Of a DNA stretch of 64,000 nt, positions 33,551-42,987 are shown piece by piece (position 1 is the stretch's first letter; each line of letters opens with the position of its first letter). Below the pieces are notes generated by a model, which saw only the letters and a list, made by a program, of their open reading frames with translations, was not told the origin of the DNA and searched no databases. This DNA comes from Sulfotelmatobacter sp049792875 (GTDB lineage: Bacteria > Acidobacteriota > Terriglobia > Terriglobales > Acidobacteriaceae): positions 18,796 through 82,795 of the forward strand of contig JBARBI010000320.1 in assembly GCA_049792875.1 (NCBI GenBank), read 5' to 3'. The position numbers were made by a program, and so were the translations under genes.

Positions 33551-33731
33551 GGCAAAACCTCCGCGCCAACATCGCCAACCTAGTCTGGTTCACCCAGGCC
33601 CGCGGAAGCACGCCAAGAGGCGTAAGTACCGCAAGGAGCAAGACTTAGGATAATTCGCAAAGCGCCGATATGTCAACAAACAGGACTTCTTGTCCCGGGT
33701 GGTTAACGGTGTCGAAGTGAGCCACGCGCCG

Positions 33732-35489
33732 CTAATCCCCCAGCCGCAGCGCCTCGATCGCTTGCGTCGGAGGCTCCTCGAACATCAGCCTCTTTTCGAG
33801 ATCGTTTGCACTCTTGTTGAGATAGTGCGGGACATACCACAACACCAGCGCAAAGGGTGTGAGGCTGAGCATTCTTAACGGCTCCGCCAGGGCCGAGGAT
33901 TCGAATTCCGGCGTCGAGACCGCGTAAATCAGAAATCCGAAACAACAGGACAGCAGCGTCACGAAGGAATGCTGTTTGAAGAGCGGGAGCGTGCACGTGA
34001 ACGGAATCTTGCGAAACCGGATCAGGACGGTGTTCGTTAAAAGCACAGCCCAGGTCACGGCGAGCAGCGTATGAAGACATGCGACCATCCAGCCTTCCAG
34101 ATAAACGTAGACCGGAAGGGAGATGGGCAGGAGCCACGGTAACACCAGGATGAGAATCACTTTTCTCGCCAGAGCTTCGCACTCTTGTCCGTCTGGATCA
34201 ATCATCAATTGGAAAATCCAGTTGGACCGTAACTCCGCCGGAATCTCAAAGACCATGCGGAGGCCGACGATGATCAGGAAGCTCAGAATGAACGGGATCG
34301 AGAGAGCGTCGGGCGAGAGCGCAGCTTGACGTAGTGATTTCGCGCCTGCGAACGCATCCATCAAGGCCTGAGAAGCCAGGACGAGAGCGAGCCCGCCAAC
34401 CGCGGTCAGAACGAGACGGTGCGCTTCGCTGCGCCGTAGGGTTTTACCGACAAACCGAAAGCCAGCTTTTTGGAAGGGAGTTCGCAGCGCCAGTCGATCC
34501 AGAAGAACTCCCACCCGCCACGCGCGCGGATTGCGCGCAATCGCAGACGTATCAGAAGTCTCTGCAATGCGCACGAAGTGGCGCTGGTAACCCGCCACGT
34601 AGGTACACAGCGCAACCAATGCCACGGTCGCGAGGCCGGGGAGGGCAAGCCTGGATAACCCTGTGAGCGTGGGACCGGCTCGTCCCCGCAACGATTGGCA
34701 TAGACCCAGGAACCAGCACGAAGGAATCAGAGCGATCCATCGCGGTGCAGGTACTCGCCGAAGCAGTTGTGGGACGGCGAAGCTGGTGCACAGAAGTGCG
34801 ACCAGGCAAACCACAACTACACCACGCATGTAAGCCGAAAACCGTCGAAAAGCCCGGGGCGTCAGGACCGCCATCAGCAAACCGATTAATGAGAACACGG
34901 CAAAGAATGCGAATACGCTCGCCAGCAGCACTCCGATGGCGTGGATCACCGCAAACTTTACGAAGAACGGGAACTTGCTTTGGGTCGCCCCCACTACCAC
35001 GGGAAACAGGATGCACGAGGCCGCGTTGACATCGAACGCAACCAGTCCAACTAGAAACAGCACGGCGACAAGGTTGGCGAAAAAGATGGTCCGCGTGGAA
35101 ATGGGAAGCGGCACCAGGTTCATGTAGTCACGCCGGTCCGGGAAGATGGCATCCCATCGCCAAACGGCAACGGCGCCGGTCACGGTCATCGACAGTACGA
35201 TGAAGAAGTACTCATCGGGAAGGGCCACCAGCAGCGGGTCAACGTTCGTGTTCCCGCGCAGCCATTGCAGGAACGTTCCATACTTGTTCAGCAGAAGCAG
35301 GGATACGAATCCGCCAGGCATGGCGAGCAGGGTAAGCACCAACCCGATGCCGAGGTCGAGGCCTTCCGCGTCGGAGTCGCCGCCACCCCGGAAAACGCGG
35401 GCCGCGAAGAGGTACACCATCCGCCAGAAGGGACGCTGGCGGCGCTCTTCCCACCGGTAGAAGATTGCGTCGAGCGCCTCGGTGATCAT
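33732..35489 (-). CDS. Large ABC transporter membrane protein
   Basis: A 585-residue polytopic membrane protein with roughly a dozen hydrophobic segments. It is coupled by a four-base overlap (ATGA) to an ABC ATPase gene upstream, which identifies it as the transporter's membrane subunit. No family motif was recognised beyond a general ABC-2-like pattern; the length suggests two ABC-2 halves fused in one chain. A soluble central part (RNPRAWRVGVLLDRLALRTPF) separates the two halves. The transported substance is unknown. It is the last gene of the pair. Confidence 0.72.
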   Translation of the reverse strand: MITEALDAIFYRWEERRQRPFWRMVYLFAARVFRGGGDSDAEGLDLGIGLVLTLLAMPGGFVSLLLLNKYGTFLQWLRGNTNVDPLLVALPDEYFFIVLSMTVTGAVAVWRWDAIFPDRRDYMNLVPLPISTRTIFFANLVAVLFLVGLVAFDVNAASCILFPVVVGATQSKFPFFVKFAVIHAIGVLLASVFAFFAVFSLIGLLMAVLTPRAFRRFSAYMRGVVVVCLVALLCTSFAVPQLLRRVPAPRWIALIPSCWFLGLCQSLRGRAGPTLTGLSRLALPGLATVALVALCTYVAGYQRHFVRIAETSDTSAIARNPRAWRVGVLLDRLALRTPFQKAGFRFVGKTLRRSEAHRLVLTAVGGLALVLASQALMDAFAGAKSLRQAALSPDALSIPFILSFLIIVGLRMVFEIPAELRSNWIFQLMIDPDGQECEALARKVILILVLPWLLPISLPVYVYLEGWMVACLHTLLAVTWAVLLTNTVLIRFRKIPFTCTLPLFKQHSFVTLLSCCFGFLIYAVSTPEFESSALAEPLRMLSLTPFALVLWYVPHYLNKSANDLEKRLMFEEPPTQAIEALRLGD

Positions 35490-36325
35490 GCGGCCTTCGT
35501 CTTCATGACACTGACGATGTCGCGCGCCACAGTCATCGTGTCCACATCATCGACCAGGTGCAGGAATGTATTCTCCAGCGATTGCCCAAGAATCTGGCCA
35601 ATATTCGCCACCGAATCCTGCGCGATCACGATGCCTTTGCGCAGGATCAGTACGTCGGAGCAAACTTTTTCCACGACTTCCAGCACGTGCGAGCAATAGA
35701 ACACGAGTTTGCCCTGCTGTCCGAGCGCTTGCACCAGGTGCTTGAAGATCAATGCCGAGGTGACGTCCAGCCCCGAGAGCGGCTCATCGAAAATGAAGAT
35801 CTCAGGGTCGTCCATGATCGCGGCGATGAGCAAAATCCGCTGCCGCATTCCCTTCGAGTACGATCCAATGCTGGCGTGCCGGCTCGGATGCAGTGAAAAC
35901 AGTTCCAGCAGGGAATTGATCTTCTTCTCGAGATCGTTAGGCGGCATCCCGCGCAGAGTTCCGATCAGCTCCAGATATTCCCAGCCGCTCAGGTACGGGT
36001 AGAGATGAGCCTCTTCCGGGACATAGCCAAGGCGCTTCCGGTAAGCCGCCAGATCGTCTTGAATGTTGCGACCGTCGAACTGAACAGAGCCGCGCGTCGG
36101 TTGCAACAGTCCCGTGAGCATCTTCACGGTCGTGCTCTTGCCGGAACCGTTCGGGCCGAGGCATCCCAGCACGTGCCCGGGCCGTAGCGAGAATGATAAA
36201 TCTTGCACCGCTGGCAGCGACGCGTAGCGCTTGGTCAGGTGCACGGCTTCGAGCACGGCCACCTCGCGGGGTGAAGCTTTGACAAAGCGGAGCGGAGGAG
36301 GACCCAGTGATGCTAGGTTAGACAC
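35486..36325 (-). CDS. ABC transporter ATP-binding protein
   Basis: A 279-residue ABC ATPase of the ABC-2 group. Walker A is GPNGSGKST, the Q-loop region is YVPEEAHLYPYLSG, the signature is the variant SYSKGMRQR (instead of LSGGQ), Walker B is EIFIFDEPLSGLD and the switch histidine is in YCSHVLEVVEK. The YSKGMRQR form is common in ABC-2 and Nat-type exporters. A GTG at 36325 is taken as start; the first 22 residues before VLEAVHLTKRYASL are not conserved, so a later GTG is possible. It is followed directly by its membrane partner. Confidence 0.9.
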   Translation of the reverse strand: MSNLASLGPPPLRFVKASPREVAVLEAVHLTKRYASLPAVQDLSFSLRPGHVLGCLGPNGSGKSTTVKMLTGLLQPTRGSVQFDGRNIQDDLAAYRKRLGYVPEEAHLYPYLSGWEYLELIGTLRGMPPNDLEKKINSLLELFSLHPSRHASIGSYSKGMRQRILLIAAIMDDPEIFIFDEPLSGLDVTSALIFKHLVQALGQQGKLVFYCSHVLEVVEKVCSDVLILRKGIVIAQDSVANIGQILGQSLENTFLHLVDDVDTMTVARDIVSVMKTKAA

Positions 36326-36354
36326 CGACAGGGCGAAAACGTTCCAGAAAAGGT

Positions 36355-37506
36355 TCAGTGCCCCGCGGGCATTTTCAGGCCGAGCGCTTGCAGCGTGACT
36401 TCATCCAGGTTGGCCTTCGTCTCCCGGTTGGTGACCACTCCAAAGCTGCCGGAATAATCCCACATCGTCCAGCCGATATTGTGGCGCTCGAGGGCAGTGC
36501 GCACATCTTTGATCCACGCCGCGCGATCCGGCGGATCGGAGAATGCCCGGTACACTCCAAATTCATTGCAGATCAGCGGCACGCCGTGTCTGTTAGCCCA
36601 GTCGGCAGCCTGGTTGATTTCCGCCTCGATGCGCGACGGGCCCCAGTGATCCTGTCCGTAGCGGATGACCTGCAAACGATCGCGCGCCTCGGGAACGGCC
36701 GCTGCCACCTGCGCCGCATTCTCGGGCGAAGACGGATAGTGGAGGCCCTTCAGCCAGTGCCAGTAATACGCTCCCCAGGTTGCGCCCTGATGCGTGAAGA
36801 TATGCGGCTCGTAGAAGTGAAACACGTAGATGACATTGGCATCGGGCAGGGGCTCGAGAAAAACCATATCGTCGTCGTCGTCCCAGCGCGCGCCGGTGGC
36901 GATAATCGTATGCCCGGGCGCAGCGCGGCGAATGGCTGCTGCCAGCTTCGCCTCCACGCCATACCAGCGGTAGGCGTCGCGCATTTCCGGTTCATTCAGG
37001 ATTTCGAAGAACACGCGGTCCGCGTCCCACGAAGAATAATGTTGCGCCACCGTGCTCCAGAAATCGGCGAAGCGTTGGACGAAGTCGTCTTCGGAGAGCT
37101 TCGCCTTGAAGTCGGAGTCGGGATGCATGTCGATCTCCACGGCAAGGCCCGCATCCAGAATCATTTTGACCGCAGCGTCGAGGTAACTGAAATATTCCGC
37201 CGTCCCGTCGTGGCGACGGGCGGCGTCCATCATCGGTTGCGGGTTCACGCTCAGGCGCACATGATCAAAACCGGCAGACTGGATCAGTGCGATGTCGGCC
37301 ACGGTGGTCCAACTTTGAAAGTGCTCTTTGGTGTATCCCTTGGGGTCGTAGACCTGCGCAAACCATTCGCTCAGATTGATGCCGTGGCGAATGTGCGCCA
37401 GGCGAGAGGCGGGAACCGAGGACGGCAGCTTTGCAGTCTGAGCCAGCGTAAACGACACGCAAGCCAGAAATAGTAAGACTGCGATCCCCTTACGGCACTC
37501 TGTCAT
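36355..37506 (-). CDS. Glycoside hydrolase family 5 protein (cellulase-like)
   Basis: A 383-residue exported (beta/alpha)8 hydrolase. Signal peptide at residues 1-23 (ending TLAQ). The GH5 acid/base is Glu172 in the NEP motif (FFEILNEPE) and the nucleophile is Glu315 in ICNEFGVYR. Also present are the family's FDHVRLSV strand-3 arginine, the DMHPD segment and the HFYEPHIFTHQ loop. The likely substrate is a beta-1,4- or beta-1,3-linked glucan or mannan, not decidable here. The ATG at 37506 lies inside a family A hairpin repeat, which supplies the first codons; upstream in-frame codons are pure repeat. Confidence 0.88.
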   Translation of the reverse strand: MTECRKGIAVLLFLACVSFTLAQTAKLPSSVPASRLAHIRHGINLSEWFAQVYDPKGYTKEHFQSWTTVADIALIQSAGFDHVRLSVNPQPMMDAARRHDGTAEYFSYLDAAVKMILDAGLAVEIDMHPDSDFKAKLSEDDFVQRFADFWSTVAQHYSSWDADRVFFEILNEPEMRDAYRWYGVEAKLAAAIRRAAPGHTIIATGARWDDDDDMVFLEPLPDANVIYVFHFYEPHIFTHQGATWGAYYWHWLKGLHYPSSPENAAQVAAAVPEARDRLQVIRYGQDHWGPSRIEAEINQAADWANRHGVPLICNEFGVYRAFSDPPDRAAWIKDVRTALERHNIGWTMWDYSGSFGVVTNRETKANLDEVTLQALGLKMPAGH

Positions 37507-37578
37507 CCTGAGCGAAGCGAAGGACCTATGAAGTGGACCGCGAGAGTGCACAGGTCTTTCGCTTCGCTCAAGCTGACA
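37500..37578. repeat. Family A hairpin repeat
   Basis: TGTCATCCTGAGCGAAGCGA with AGGACCT on the left and AGGTCTTTCGCTTCGCTCAA on the right, the best-preserved copy in the window. It contains the ATG of the GH5 gene. Confidence 0.8.
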
Positions 37579-37614
37579 GTCCATACATTATTCGAGAATT
37601 TCAGGGACCCGACA

Positions 37615-39735
37615 CTAGCTGAGAATCGGCAGCGCGCGAATTCTCTTCTTCGTTGCAGCGTAGATTGCGTTGCACAGCGCCGGAGCGACCGGCGGCACCG
37701 AAGGCTCGCCAATTCCCGTCGGAACCTCCACGCTCGGAACCGCGTAGACCTCAACCGCTGGCGTTTCATCCATGCGCAGTGGGGCGTAGTCGTCAAAGTT
37801 GCCCTGCACCACGCGGCCTTTCTCAATCGTGATCTTTGCGCGCAGGGCGTTGGCCAGCCCGTAGACGATCCCGCCCTGAATCTGCTGCTCCAGAATGCTC
37901 GGATTCACGACTTGGCCGCAGTCGACTACCGCGACGACGCGATGAACTCGAGGCTGATCGTTCTCCATAGTGATCTCAACCACCTCGGCCATGTAAGACG
38001 CGAAACAGCCGAAGCAGGCCAGTCCACGATAGTGGCCGGCAGGAAGCGGCTTGTCCCATCCTGCTTTCTCGCCGGCAAGTTGCAGCACGCTACGCATGCG
38101 CGCCGTGTGCCAGGTCGTGCTGAAATACGACAGGTCCTGATCTTTCGCCAGGAGATGGAGCCGATACTGCAGCGGATCTTTACCCGCCGCGACCGCGAGT
38201 TCGTCGATGAAGCTCTCCAGCGCAAACGCCGCCTGCAGCGCGTAGACCGACCGCATCCAGCCCAGCGGCACAGGCGTCTCTGTCATCACGTATTCGATCC
38301 AGTAGTTGGGCAGTCCATAGACCGGTCCAGCCTCGTCGGGAAGATCGGGATCGACTCCGTTGGGAGTCGGCTGCCCTTTTTGCCCGCTGATCGAAGGCGC
38401 TATGATGCGATGCGTCAATGCAACCGGAAAGCCGGAGGCGTCGAGCGTGGCGCTGAGTTGATGCAGGCTGGCTGGACGGTAGGTGGAAAAGCGCATGTCA
38501 TCCTCGCGCGTCCAGATGACCTTTACCGGAGCAGTGATCGCCTTCGACACGAGCGCCGCTTCCACGGCGTAGTCGTGCTCCAGACGTCGGCCAAAGCCGC
38601 CGCCCATGAGCGTGACGTTCACCTTGACCTGATCCGGGTCGAGCCCGATTGCTGTCGCCACCGAGTCGCGGCAGTCCTGCGGAACCTGCGTGGGTGCCCA
38701 CAGTTCACACTTTGTGCCCTGATAGTGTGCCGTGCAATTCCCCGGCTCCATGGGCGCATGCGCCATGAACGGCAATTGATACTCGGCGGAAACCTTACGT
38801 CCCGTGGCCTTCGCGGCATCGCCGGCCGAATACAAACTCGCGCTCTTCTTCGAGGCGGCCTCCTTCAACGAGGCCATGAGTGCCGCGGTATTCAGGTCTT
38901 TGTTCGGGCCTTCGTCCCAGGTGACGTTCAGCACGCGGCGGCCTTCCATCGCTCCCCACACGCTGTCGCCGACCACCGCGACGGCTGAATCTCCGATCTT
39001 CCCGACGTAATTTACGCCAGAAACCTTCTTCGATTCCTTGTCATCGAACCCGGACACCTTCCCGCCGATCGTGGGACAACGGGAGAGCAATGCGAACTTC
39101 ATCCCGGGCACACGGAAATCGATCCCGAAGATCGCTTCGCCTTTCACCTTGGCGGGCGAGTCCACGCGCGCCAGCCGTTGCCCGACAATCTTGTAGTCCT
39201 TGCTCTGCTTGAGAGTCACATCGGTGGGAATCGGCAGCGTTGCGGCTTTGCCGGCGAGTTCTCCGTAAGTCAAACTCCGGTTTGTTGCAGCGTGCTTGAT
39301 GTGGCTATTCTCCGCTGTGCACGAAGATCGGGGGACGTTCCAGGTCAGAGCCGCGGCTGAAATCAGCATCTCGCGCGCCGCCGCACCGGCTTTTCGCATC
39401 GGATCCCACGTGGTGCGGATGCTGGCGCTTCCTCCCGTCGTCTGATCGCCGAAGAGGGTGCTGGCTCCCGCTTGCTCGATTTCGACCTGCTTCCAATCCG
39501 CCTCGAGTTCCTCGGCGAGGATCATGGGCAGTGCGGTGCGCACGCCCTGTCCCATCTCCGAGCGCGCGACCACGATCGTGACTCTGTTGTCAGGGGTGAT
39601 GCGCAGATAGGCATTGGGCGAGAACGGCTTGTCCTTGTCCGACGAAGAGCCGCGCGGGAGATAGAACCCGATTACCAGGCCAGCTCCGGCGGCGACTCCA
39701 GCAGCGACAAATTCCCGGCGGGACAGCGGGCTCAT
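37615..39735 (-). CDS. Molybdenum hydroxylase large subunit (isoquinoline 1-oxidoreductase beta-like)
   Basis: A 706-residue xanthine-oxidase-family molybdopterin subunit of the IorB type, which hydroxylates N-heterocycles or aldehydes. The twin-arginine signal SRREFVAAG followed by a hydrophobic stretch sends it to the periplasm as a folded protein. Molybdopterin motifs include RSEMGQGVRTALPMILAEEL, MGGGFGRRLEHDYAVEAAL and the C-terminal GIGEPSVPPVAPALCNAI with the catalytic glutamate. It overlaps its iron-sulfur partner gene by four bases. There is no FAD subunit, as is normal for IorAB types, which pass electrons to a cytochrome. The substrate is unknown. Confidence 0.92.
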   Translation of the reverse strand: MSPLSRREFVAAGVAAGAGLVIGFYLPRGSSSDKDKPFSPNAYLRITPDNRVTIVVARSEMGQGVRTALPMILAEELEADWKQVEIEQAGASTLFGDQTTGGSASIRTTWDPMRKAGAAAREMLISAAALTWNVPRSSCTAENSHIKHAATNRSLTYGELAGKAATLPIPTDVTLKQSKDYKIVGQRLARVDSPAKVKGEAIFGIDFRVPGMKFALLSRCPTIGGKVSGFDDKESKKVSGVNYVGKIGDSAVAVVGDSVWGAMEGRRVLNVTWDEGPNKDLNTAALMASLKEAASKKSASLYSAGDAAKATGRKVSAEYQLPFMAHAPMEPGNCTAHYQGTKCELWAPTQVPQDCRDSVATAIGLDPDQVKVNVTLMGGGFGRRLEHDYAVEAALVSKAITAPVKVIWTREDDMRFSTYRPASLHQLSATLDASGFPVALTHRIIAPSISGQKGQPTPNGVDPDLPDEAGPVYGLPNYWIEYVMTETPVPLGWMRSVYALQAAFALESFIDELAVAAGKDPLQYRLHLLAKDQDLSYFSTTWHTARMRSVLQLAGEKAGWDKPLPAGHYRGLACFGCFASYMAEVVEITMENDQPRVHRVVAVVDCGQVVNPSILEQQIQGGIVYGLANALRAKITIEKGRVVQGNFDDYAPLRMDETPAVEVYAVPSVEVPTGIGEPSVPPVAPALCNAIYAATKKRIRALPILS

Positions 39736-40199
39736 CGCGAGCCTCCATTCCCGGCAGCGCGATGCACTGCTTTGCGAATCCGCTCATAGGTACCGCAGCG
39801 GCAAAGGTTGCCGTTCATGGCCGCGCTGATCTCCTCGTCAGTGGGCTTGGGCGTTTTCGCCAGCAACGCTGCGGCCGACATGATTTGTCCCGTCTGGCAG
39901 TAGCCGCATTGCGGAACTTCTTCCGCGATCCATGCCTCCTGCAGCACGGTTAGACCATTGGCGCCGAGGCCTTCGATCGTAGTGACGCTTTTGCCTGCGA
40001 CTTGCGACACCGGAGTCGAGCAGGAGCGAATCGGGGTTCCATCGACGTGGACCGTGCAAGCGCCGCACAATCCCGCGCCGCACCCGAATTTTGTTCCGGT
40101 AAGTTCGAGGGTGTCGCGAAGAACCCAGAGGAGAGGAGTTTCAGGAGAGACGCTGACTTTCTTTTCACCGCCGTTGACGCGGACTGTGATGTCGGCCAT
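39732..40199 (-). CDS. Two-[2Fe-2S] subunit of molybdenum hydroxylase (IorA-like)
   Basis: A 155-residue small subunit. The plant-ferredoxin-type cluster ligands are in KFGCGAGLCGACTVHVDG with a fourth cysteine in RSCSTPV; the second cluster is held by CGYCQTGQIM and CRCGTYERI. These eight cysteines fit the standard two-cluster subunit of xanthine-oxidase-family enzymes. It has no signal of its own and would be carried out with the TAT-signalled large subunit. It is the first gene of the pair, with ATGA overlap to the large subunit. Confidence 0.95.
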   Translation of the reverse strand: MADITVRVNGGEKKVSVSPETPLLWVLRDTLELTGTKFGCGAGLCGACTVHVDGTPIRSCSTPVSQVAGKSVTTIEGLGANGLTVLQEAWIAEEVPQCGYCQTGQIMSAAALLAKTPKPTDEEISAAMNGNLCRCGTYERIRKAVHRAAGNGGSR

Positions 40200-40320
40200 G
40201 GGTATCCAGTTGTGGAGTTTGGAAGCTGCACAACATGGTACTCAACCTTCAGGAAAAGGGAAATGGCTGACGGACGGGAGTCCAAGCATGACCGAGGGCC
40301 TGGTCTGAAGGGCCCAATGG

Positions 40321-41901
40321 TCAGCGGCAGGAGCTCGATGTCACTTCGCGCACGATCTGCACGCCGATCTCCTCGGCGAAGGCCCGGAACGCGGGAATGT
40401 CGTAGAGCCGCAGTCCGATCTCGGTTTGTGGAAAATTCTCGGCGCGGGCGGCGCCGTCCCGCACTGCGCTGTGCACTTTGGCGGCGGTGGTCGTGTCGAA
40501 GCTCTCGGAGACGATCACGCTGTTGTCTCCCCAGCGCTCCACGATCACCGGACCTTCCTCGGTCAGGATCTGTGCACTTGATACTGGACAGTTGGTGCCA
40601 CTGCAGGCTGGCACGGTTTGCGCCGTCGCGGTGTGATAGCGCTGTGCAACCGCGGTCGTGTAAAAGCGTGCGAAACCTTCGGCGGCCTGAGGAGTCTTCC
40701 ATCGCGAAACATACAGCAGGGCCAGATCGGCGGTGGTCGCGGATGCTTCGCTCGCAGTCTTGTTCTTGCGATGGTACGTCACGTAGGCGCCGCCCTGCCA
40801 TGCGGAAGAAACATCGTCGGCATTCTTTCGTTCGCCGTACTGTTTCAGGTACGCGCGTACGTCGAGCTGCCCAATGCCTCCCGAGTCGTAGATGTCGTAT
40901 TCCTCACCCAATAACTGTTTCAAATCCGGCACGCCGGTCGGCGGCAGCTTTTCGCCATTGATGTAGGCCTGAGGCTGCAACACCTCGTGCGAGTTTCGTG
41001 GCGGGCGGGCAAACGCCCCCGCGAACGCCATTTCCTTTCCACCCTTGTGGAGCAACTCTCCTTCAAAGATCAGGCCTTCGTGGTAGGCAAACGATCCCGA
41101 TTCGCGGAGAATCATCGGAGCATCGTGCAGCATTTGCGAGTCGGCCACTGCTTTCACCGCAGGCTCTTCCATCTGGTAAATCAGGTCGGGAGTGTCCACC
41201 AGATTGCGTCCCAGCGGGGCCAGGACGTAATCCACGTACACCACCATGGCCTGGCCTTCGACCACGGCCTTGCGCGCGGCTGCGCCGTCGTCGTTGCCGC
41301 TTCCTGTGGTCTTGGAACCGTTCGCCGCCGGCTTGAGCGCAGCTTTCATCCACTTCCGCAGATCGTAGTTCTGATCCTGCAGGGCGTGCGTGAGCTCATG
41401 TGCCAAGATCGGTTCCTGGCGGTCGGGAGGAACCCAGTTCAGCAGAGAGATAGTCTTGGTTTCATCGTCGTAGTAACCAGCAATCTGCTGGCCGGTGGAC
41501 TTCACTAGAAAATCCCGCAGATTGAAATCGCGCGGCAGGAACCCGAGCTTCTTCATGCTCAGTTCTTCCTGGGCAAACCGTTGCGTGAATTCCTCCTTGG
41601 CGAGTGCACCGCTGGCGTACTTCTCAACATCGGCCTTGCTGACCAACCGACGCTTCACCACTGCACGCTTGGGCATTCCGCTGTCTTGAGAGGCGAAGGC
41701 GAAAATCTTGTCGACGGACTCGAAGAGTTTCTTCGTGTCGGCGTCGGTCATGCGGACCTCGCTCGTGGTGTCCTTGCGCAGCTTGCGGGCCACATCGGCA
41801 AGGCTTTGCGACGAGGAACTGTCCTGGCTGAAGGCCAGCCCAGGGAGCAACCCAGCGAAAAGAGAGATCCCGAAAAACTGGCGCCAGTTCCAACCGGACA
41901 T
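40321..41901 (-). CDS. Exported zincin-like protein with HExxH motif
   Basis: A 526-residue exported protein. Signal peptide at residues 1-25 (GLAFSQ). A zinc-metalloprotease motif is at residues 168-172 (LAHELTHALQDQNYDL), preceded by AGYYDDETKTISLLN, a beta-strand layout typical of gluzincin-type folds. A likely third ligand is in the AVVEGQAMVVYVDY helix, which carries a glutamate. No named peptidase family was recognised, though similar proteins occur widely in Acidobacteria. Two cysteines (ACSGTNC) may form a disulfide. It is transcribed alone in the minus direction. Confidence 0.75.
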   Translation of the reverse strand: MSGWNWRQFFGISLFAGLLPGLAFSQDSSSSQSLADVARKLRKDTTSEVRMTDADTKKLFESVDKIFAFASQDSGMPKRAVVKRRLVSKADVEKYASGALAKEEFTQRFAQEELSMKKLGFLPRDFNLRDFLVKSTGQQIAGYYDDETKTISLLNWVPPDRQEPILAHELTHALQDQNYDLRKWMKAALKPAANGSKTTGSGNDDGAAARKAVVEGQAMVVYVDYVLAPLGRNLVDTPDLIYQMEEPAVKAVADSQMLHDAPMILRESGSFAYHEGLIFEGELLHKGGKEMAFAGAFARPPRNSHEVLQPQAYINGEKLPPTGVPDLKQLLGEEYDIYDSGGIGQLDVRAYLKQYGERKNADDVSSAWQGGAYVTYHRKNKTASEASATTADLALLYVSRWKTPQAAEGFARFYTTAVAQRYHTATAQTVPACSGTNCPVSSAQILTEEGPVIVERWGDNSVIVSESFDTTTAAKVHSAVRDGAARAENFPQTEIGLRLYDIPAFRAFAEEIGVQIVREVTSSSCR

Positions 41902-42043
41902 AGATTGGCCTCACCCAAGAACGAAGAGTGCGTGCACTCTTCTAAATTTTCCTAGAGTGAGGCGCGAGACTCACGGCAAAACGTCGGGAGGGCCTTACGA
42001 AGGTAATGAACCGGACCCCGAACAAACGTACTTAACGGGGGCC

Positions 42044-42769
42044 TTACTTCAGTTCTGACAGTTTCTGGGTAGCGAGCTGACCTGCTTCCGCGCCCGGATT
42101 CTCTTTCTTGACCTGCTCGTAGATCCGCTTGGCATCGAGCGGCTGGTTGGAGTTCTGATAAAGCTCGGCGAGTTGCAACTGCGCCGTGACTTTGCTGACC
42201 GATGCGGTGGGCTTGTTGATCAGTTCCTGGCAGAGAGCGACAGCCTCTTTCACGCGGTTGGTTTGGCCGTACAGCGAAGCCAGGGCAGATTTGGCGACCG
42301 CCGCCAGTTCGCGGCTGCCGGAGGAAATGACTTCCTTGAAGTTGCGCTCGGCGGCGGCGTTGTCCGACAAGTTGACCGCGTTCACGCCCAGAAAATAATG
42401 GGCCATGTCAGCGGTGCGGGTGTGGGGATACTTGTCTACGATCGCCAGCAGCTGTTTCTGCGCGGCCTGGGCGCGCTCTTTGGCGGAAGTGAAGCTGGGG
42501 ACGTCGGGCTGGGCAGGCGTTCCTTCCGGGCGCAGCTGCGTGTCCATAGTGCGAACGGCCTGAGAAAGCTCGAGGCTGGCTTTTTGGTCCTGCGCGCTGA
42601 GGTAATACCATCCGCCCATAGTGGCGGCCAGAACGATGGCGATGGCGACCGCCGCGATCGTGATGGTCGATCGGTGTTCTACCGTCCAATGGGCCGTTTT
42701 CTCGGCGGCGCCGATGGTTACACGGCTGAAGGCATCCTGTTTCAGTTGATGACGGGTTTCTGCGCGCAC
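42044..42769 (-). CDS. YfgM-like single-pass membrane TPR protein
   Basis: A 241-residue protein with a cytoplasmic N-terminus, one membrane helix (about residues 37-56, TIAAVAIAIVLAATMGGWYYL) and a TPR domain outside (ADMAHYFLGVNAVNLSDNAAAERNFKEV and two further repeats). Layout and size match YfgM/YbgF-like periplasmic chaperone-associated proteins. The start is a GTG at 42769 with an AAGGGAAG Shine-Dalgarno. It is divergent from the M28 peptidase gene. Confidence 0.72.
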   Translation of the reverse strand: MRAETRHQLKQDAFSRVTIGAAEKTAHWTVEHRSTITIAAVAIAIVLAATMGGWYYLSAQDQKASLELSQAVRTMDTQLRPEGTPAQPDVPSFTSAKERAQAAQKQLLAIVDKYPHTRTADMAHYFLGVNAVNLSDNAAAERNFKEVISSGSRELAAVAKSALASLYGQTNRVKEAVALCQELINKPTASVSKVTAQLQLAELYQNSNQPLDAKRIYEQVKKENPGAEAGQLATQKLSELK

Positions 42770-42987
42770 GGACTTCCCTTCTGGTTAGAACGGTGGGCCG
42801 AATGAATTATGACAAACTAGCAGTTTAACAGGGGCAAAACGGGGCGTCAAAAGTAGGCTTCATTCCTGTGATTTACCGCTGAGAGAGTAGTTGATCCCCG
42901 GCCACGCTAAGCCCCGGCGGTTTCACCTTTCGCAACCCAATGCGCTTCTGCTACTCTGCGCATTCTGTTCTGGGGAGGAATCAGGGA

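Noticed and set aside
37507..37584. An upstream start for the GH5 gene, adding 26 residues
   Set aside because: The added residues are translated family A repeat, and a signal peptide begins only at the ATG at 37506.
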